16,935 nt of DNA from Alphaproteobacteria bacterium (GTDB taxonomy: Bacteria; Pseudomonadota; Alphaproteobacteria; Sphingomonadales; Sphingomonadaceae). Under the pieces are notes generated by a model. The model searched no databases, was not told where the DNA came from, and worked only from the letters and a program-made list of their open reading frames with translations. Position 1 is the first letter of the stretch, and each line of letters opens with the position of its first letter. The position numbers were made by a program, and so were the translations under genes. The DNA lies in the NCBI GenBank assembly GCA_028293055.1, contig JAQGLD010000209.1, positions 1 through 16,935 of the forward strand. Reading direction: 5' to 3'. Positions 15,452-16,935 of this stretch are shown piece after piece.

Positions 15452-16086
15452 CAGCGCGCCTGCTCTCTCGCCGGGTTTCCGCGGACCCCGGCGCCGGCCT
15501 GTACGTGCCTGACCACGACTGCGCCTGCGCCGACGACCGCAGCGGCTCCGACGCGAATATCGGGAATGATCGATGCGCCGGTCCCGACGAAGGCGTCGGC
15601 GCCGCAATGCACCCGGCCGGCCAGGCGCACGCCCGGGCAAAGCTGGACTCCATCTTCCAGGACGCTGTCGTGATCGACCGAGCAGCCGGTGTTGAGGATG
15701 CAGAAGTCGCCGACGCTCGCATTGGCGTTGACGATCACCCCGCCCATGATCGCGGTCCCTCCGCCGATCGTCGCGCTCGGCGAAATCCAGGCGCGAGGGT
15801 GAATCACGATGGCAAGCCTTCCGCCGTCATTCCTGATCTGCTCGCAGGTCTCGCGACGGACCTTCTGGTCCCCGATCGCGACGATGAAGTCGTGATCGCC
15901 GAGGAAGTCGCCCGAGAGCAGCGACAATCCTCCGAGATAATCCGCGTCGTTGGTGAAAGGCGGCGGCGGATCGGCGACGAAGCCTCGTACCGCCATTCCG
16001 GAGGCGATTGCGGCATCGAGGACCACGCGTCCGTGGCCGCCGGCACCGATAATGACCAGCGGTCGGTCGGATGAAATGGGGTGCAT
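15451..16086 (-). CDS. NeuD/PglD/VioB-like sugar O/N-acyltransferase (left-handed beta-helix)
   Basis: A 211-residue acyltransferase. The N-terminal Rossmann-like sugar-nucleotide-binding domain starts RPLVIIGAGGHGRVVLDAA (8-26) and includes FIVAIGDQKVRRE (67-79). The C-terminal left-handed parallel beta-helix (about 95-200) is built of hexapeptide repeats: HPRAWISPSATIGGGTAI, VNANASVGDFCILNTGCSVDHDSVLEDG, and VGTGASIIPDIRVGAAAVVGAG. H139 in SVDHD is at the place of the catalytic base of PglD-type enzymes. These proteins transfer acetyl (or another acyl) from acyl-CoA to the 4-amino group of UDP- or dTDP-4-amino-4,6-dideoxy sugars. The aminotransferase immediately upstream supports N-acylation of a 4-amino sugar, as in the VioA/VioB or PglE/PglD pairs. 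The start at 16086 gives the expected N-terminus. A 100-base gap (16087-16186) separates it from the aminotransferase; it holds no gene. Confidence 0.9.
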   Translation of the reverse strand: MHPISSDRPLVIIGAGGHGRVVLDAAIASGMAVRGFVADPPPPFTNDADYLGGLSLLSGDFLGDHDFIVAIGDQKVRRETCEQIRNDGGRLAIVIHPRAWISPSATIGGGTAIMGGVIVNANASVGDFCILNTGCSVDHDSVLEDGVQLCPGVRLAGRVHCGADAFVGTGASIIPDIRVGAAAVVGAGAVVVRHVQAGAGVRGNPAREQAR

Positions 16087-16186
16087 GGCGCCGCGATAGC
16101 ATGGTCGCCCGTCCGCAATAAGGGGCGAAGCGCCAGGCATTGGAGCGCTCCGCAGCGCCGACCGCGGCTTCGACGATCCGGCAGGG

Positions 16187-16935
16187 TCAGCCTTTGATCG
16201 TCGCGACGATGCGGCCCACGTCCGAGTCCGAGAGATCCGGGTAGATCGGCAGGCACAAGATCTGGTTCGCCGCCTCGGTCGCGACTGGCAAATTGTCGGC
16301 AGCGGCCGAAGGCTGGCCGGCGTAAAGCGGCAGGCTGGAGAGCAAGGGATAGAAATAGCGGCGCGAGAAGATGCCTTCGGTCTTGAGCGCATCGTAGAGG
16401 GAGTCGCGGCCGAGCCTGAATTCGGGCCGGACCAGGATCGGGAAATAGCTATGGTTGGGCTCGACGTCGGCGGGGATCGCGAGGCAGTCGACTCCCGCCA
16501 CATCGGCGAGAAGCCGGCGGTAGAGGGTATCGACCCGGGCGCGCTCGCGCCGGACATGCTCGAAATGGGTCAGCTGGAGCAGGCCGAGCGCGGCGTTGAA
16601 TTCGCTCATCTTGGCGTTGGTGCCCACTCCGGGAATGGTCACCTCATCGGCGATCCCGAAATTGCGAAGGCTGTCCACCTTCGCCTTGCGATCGGCATCG
16701 GCGGAGACGACCGCGCCGCCCTCGAACGTGTTGAAGGCCTTGGTGGCGTGGAAGCTCAGCGTGGAATAGTCGCCATGGCGAAGCAGGCCCTGGCCGCGAT
16801 AGCGCACCCCGAAGGCATGGGCGGCGTCGTAGATCACCGTCAGTCCGTGCCGCGCCGCGATCGCTTCGATCGCGTCGACATCGCAGGGATTGCCGTAGAC
16901 GTGGACCGCGACGATGGCGCGGGTGCGAGGCGTGA
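16187..16935 (-). CDS. DegT/DnrJ/EryC1/StrS-family sugar aminotransferase, 5'-partial (VioA-like)
   Basis: A PLP-dependent sugar-nucleotide aminotransferase whose N-terminal part lies beyond the right edge; about 248 residues are visible. Reading inward from the edge: AIVAVHVYGNPCDVDAIEAI, then VIYDAAHAFGVRYRG with the Asp that pairs with the PLP pyridine nitrogen, then STLSFHATKAFNTFEGGAVV with the Schiff-base lysine in HATK. After that come GTNAKMSEFNAALGL, EPNHSYFPILV and IFSRRYFYPLLSSLPLY. The last segment resembles dTDP-4-amino-4,6-dideoxy-sugar transaminases (VioA type), which use dTDP-4-keto-6-deoxyglucose plus glutamate. RmlA and RmlB in the same locus would supply that substrate, and the acyltransferase downstream would act on the product. 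VioA-type (Qui4N), WecE-type (Fuc4N) or a 3-amino specificity cannot be separated without the N-terminus. The GTG at 16837 is internal, not the start. Confidence 0.9.
   Translation of the reverse strand, partial: TPRTRAIVAVHVYGNPCDVDAIEAIAARHGLTVIYDAAHAFGVRYRGQGLLRHGDYSTLSFHATKAFNTFEGGAVVSADADRKAKVDSLRNFGIADEVTIPGVGTNAKMSEFNAALGLLQLTHFEHVRRERARVDTLYRRLLADVAGVDCLAIPADVEPNHSYFPILVRPEFRLGRDSLYDALKTEGIFSRRYFYPLLSSLPLYAGQPSAAADNLPVATEAANQILCLPIYPDLSDSDVGRIVATIKG

Noticed and set aside
14258..15673. 471-codon plus-strand frame across the flippase, GT2 and acyltransferase genes
   Set aside because: It crosses three well-supported genes on the other strand and its product is Arg/Pro-rich without motifs.
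16142..16151. Perfect 10-base palindrome GGAGCGCTCC in the gap before the acyltransferase gene
   Set aside because: Short G/C-rich palindromes are expected by chance at this base composition, and it has no neighbouring copy or promoter-like element.

Overview
The window is about 16.9 kb of GC-rich DNA that is almost entirely coding. It looks like part of a surface-polysaccharide locus (exopolysaccharide, capsule or O-antigen type) from an alphaproteobacterium. Codon habits and protein style suggest a sphingomonad: G/C-ending codons with recurrent AAT and TAT, very tight gene overlaps, and a Tat-like export signal. That placement is inference from composition, not from a marker gene. No rRNA, tRNA, CRISPR array, insertion sequence, phage gene or origin was seen.

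Region 1 (1-3271, plus) is the dTDP-L-rhamnose block in the order rmlA (5' end outside the window), rmlC, rmlB, rmlD. It turns glucose-1-phosphate into dTDP-L-rhamnose through dTDP-4-keto-6-deoxyglucose. Region 2 (3261-10902, plus) continues the same run of genes: a class I SAM methyltransferase, two GT4-type glycosyltransferases, an FkbM-family methyltransferase, a second RmlD-like reductase/epimerase, an exported pectate-lyase-fold beta-helix protein, and a third GT4 glycosyltransferase. Most neighbours overlap by 4-26 bases, so this looks like one polycistronic, translationally coupled unit.

Region 3 (10916-16935, minus) converges on the first with only 13 bases between stop codons. Read in its own direction from the right edge, it holds a DegT-family sugar aminotransferase (5' end outside the window), a NeuD/PglD/VioB-like acyltransferase, a GT2 glycosyltransferase, a Wzx-type flippase, and two tandem paralogous GT2 glycosyltransferases.

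A working model, by inference: RmlA and RmlB supply dTDP-4-keto-6-deoxyglucose. This is drawn off both to dTDP-rhamnose (RmlC, RmlD) and, via the aminotransferase and acyltransferase, to an N-acylated 4-amino-4,6-dideoxy sugar. Six glycosyltransferases then build a lipid-linked repeat unit of several sugars, the two methyltransferases decorate it, and the flippase moves it across the inner membrane. The beta-helix protein would act on the polymer outside the cytoplasm. No Wzy polymerase, Wzz/Wza/Wzc protein, ABC exporter or initiating phosphoglycosyltransferase is present, so the locus must continue beyond the window or use genes elsewhere.

The parts least explained by this model are: (a) the 14502-14672 interval between a GT2 gene and the flippase, which shows coding-like composition in two successive frames; (b) the second RmlD-like protein with an altered active-site motif; (c) the exported beta-helix protein with a cysteine ladder; and (d) a GT2 gene with only a TTG start that lies in frame with the flippase gene.
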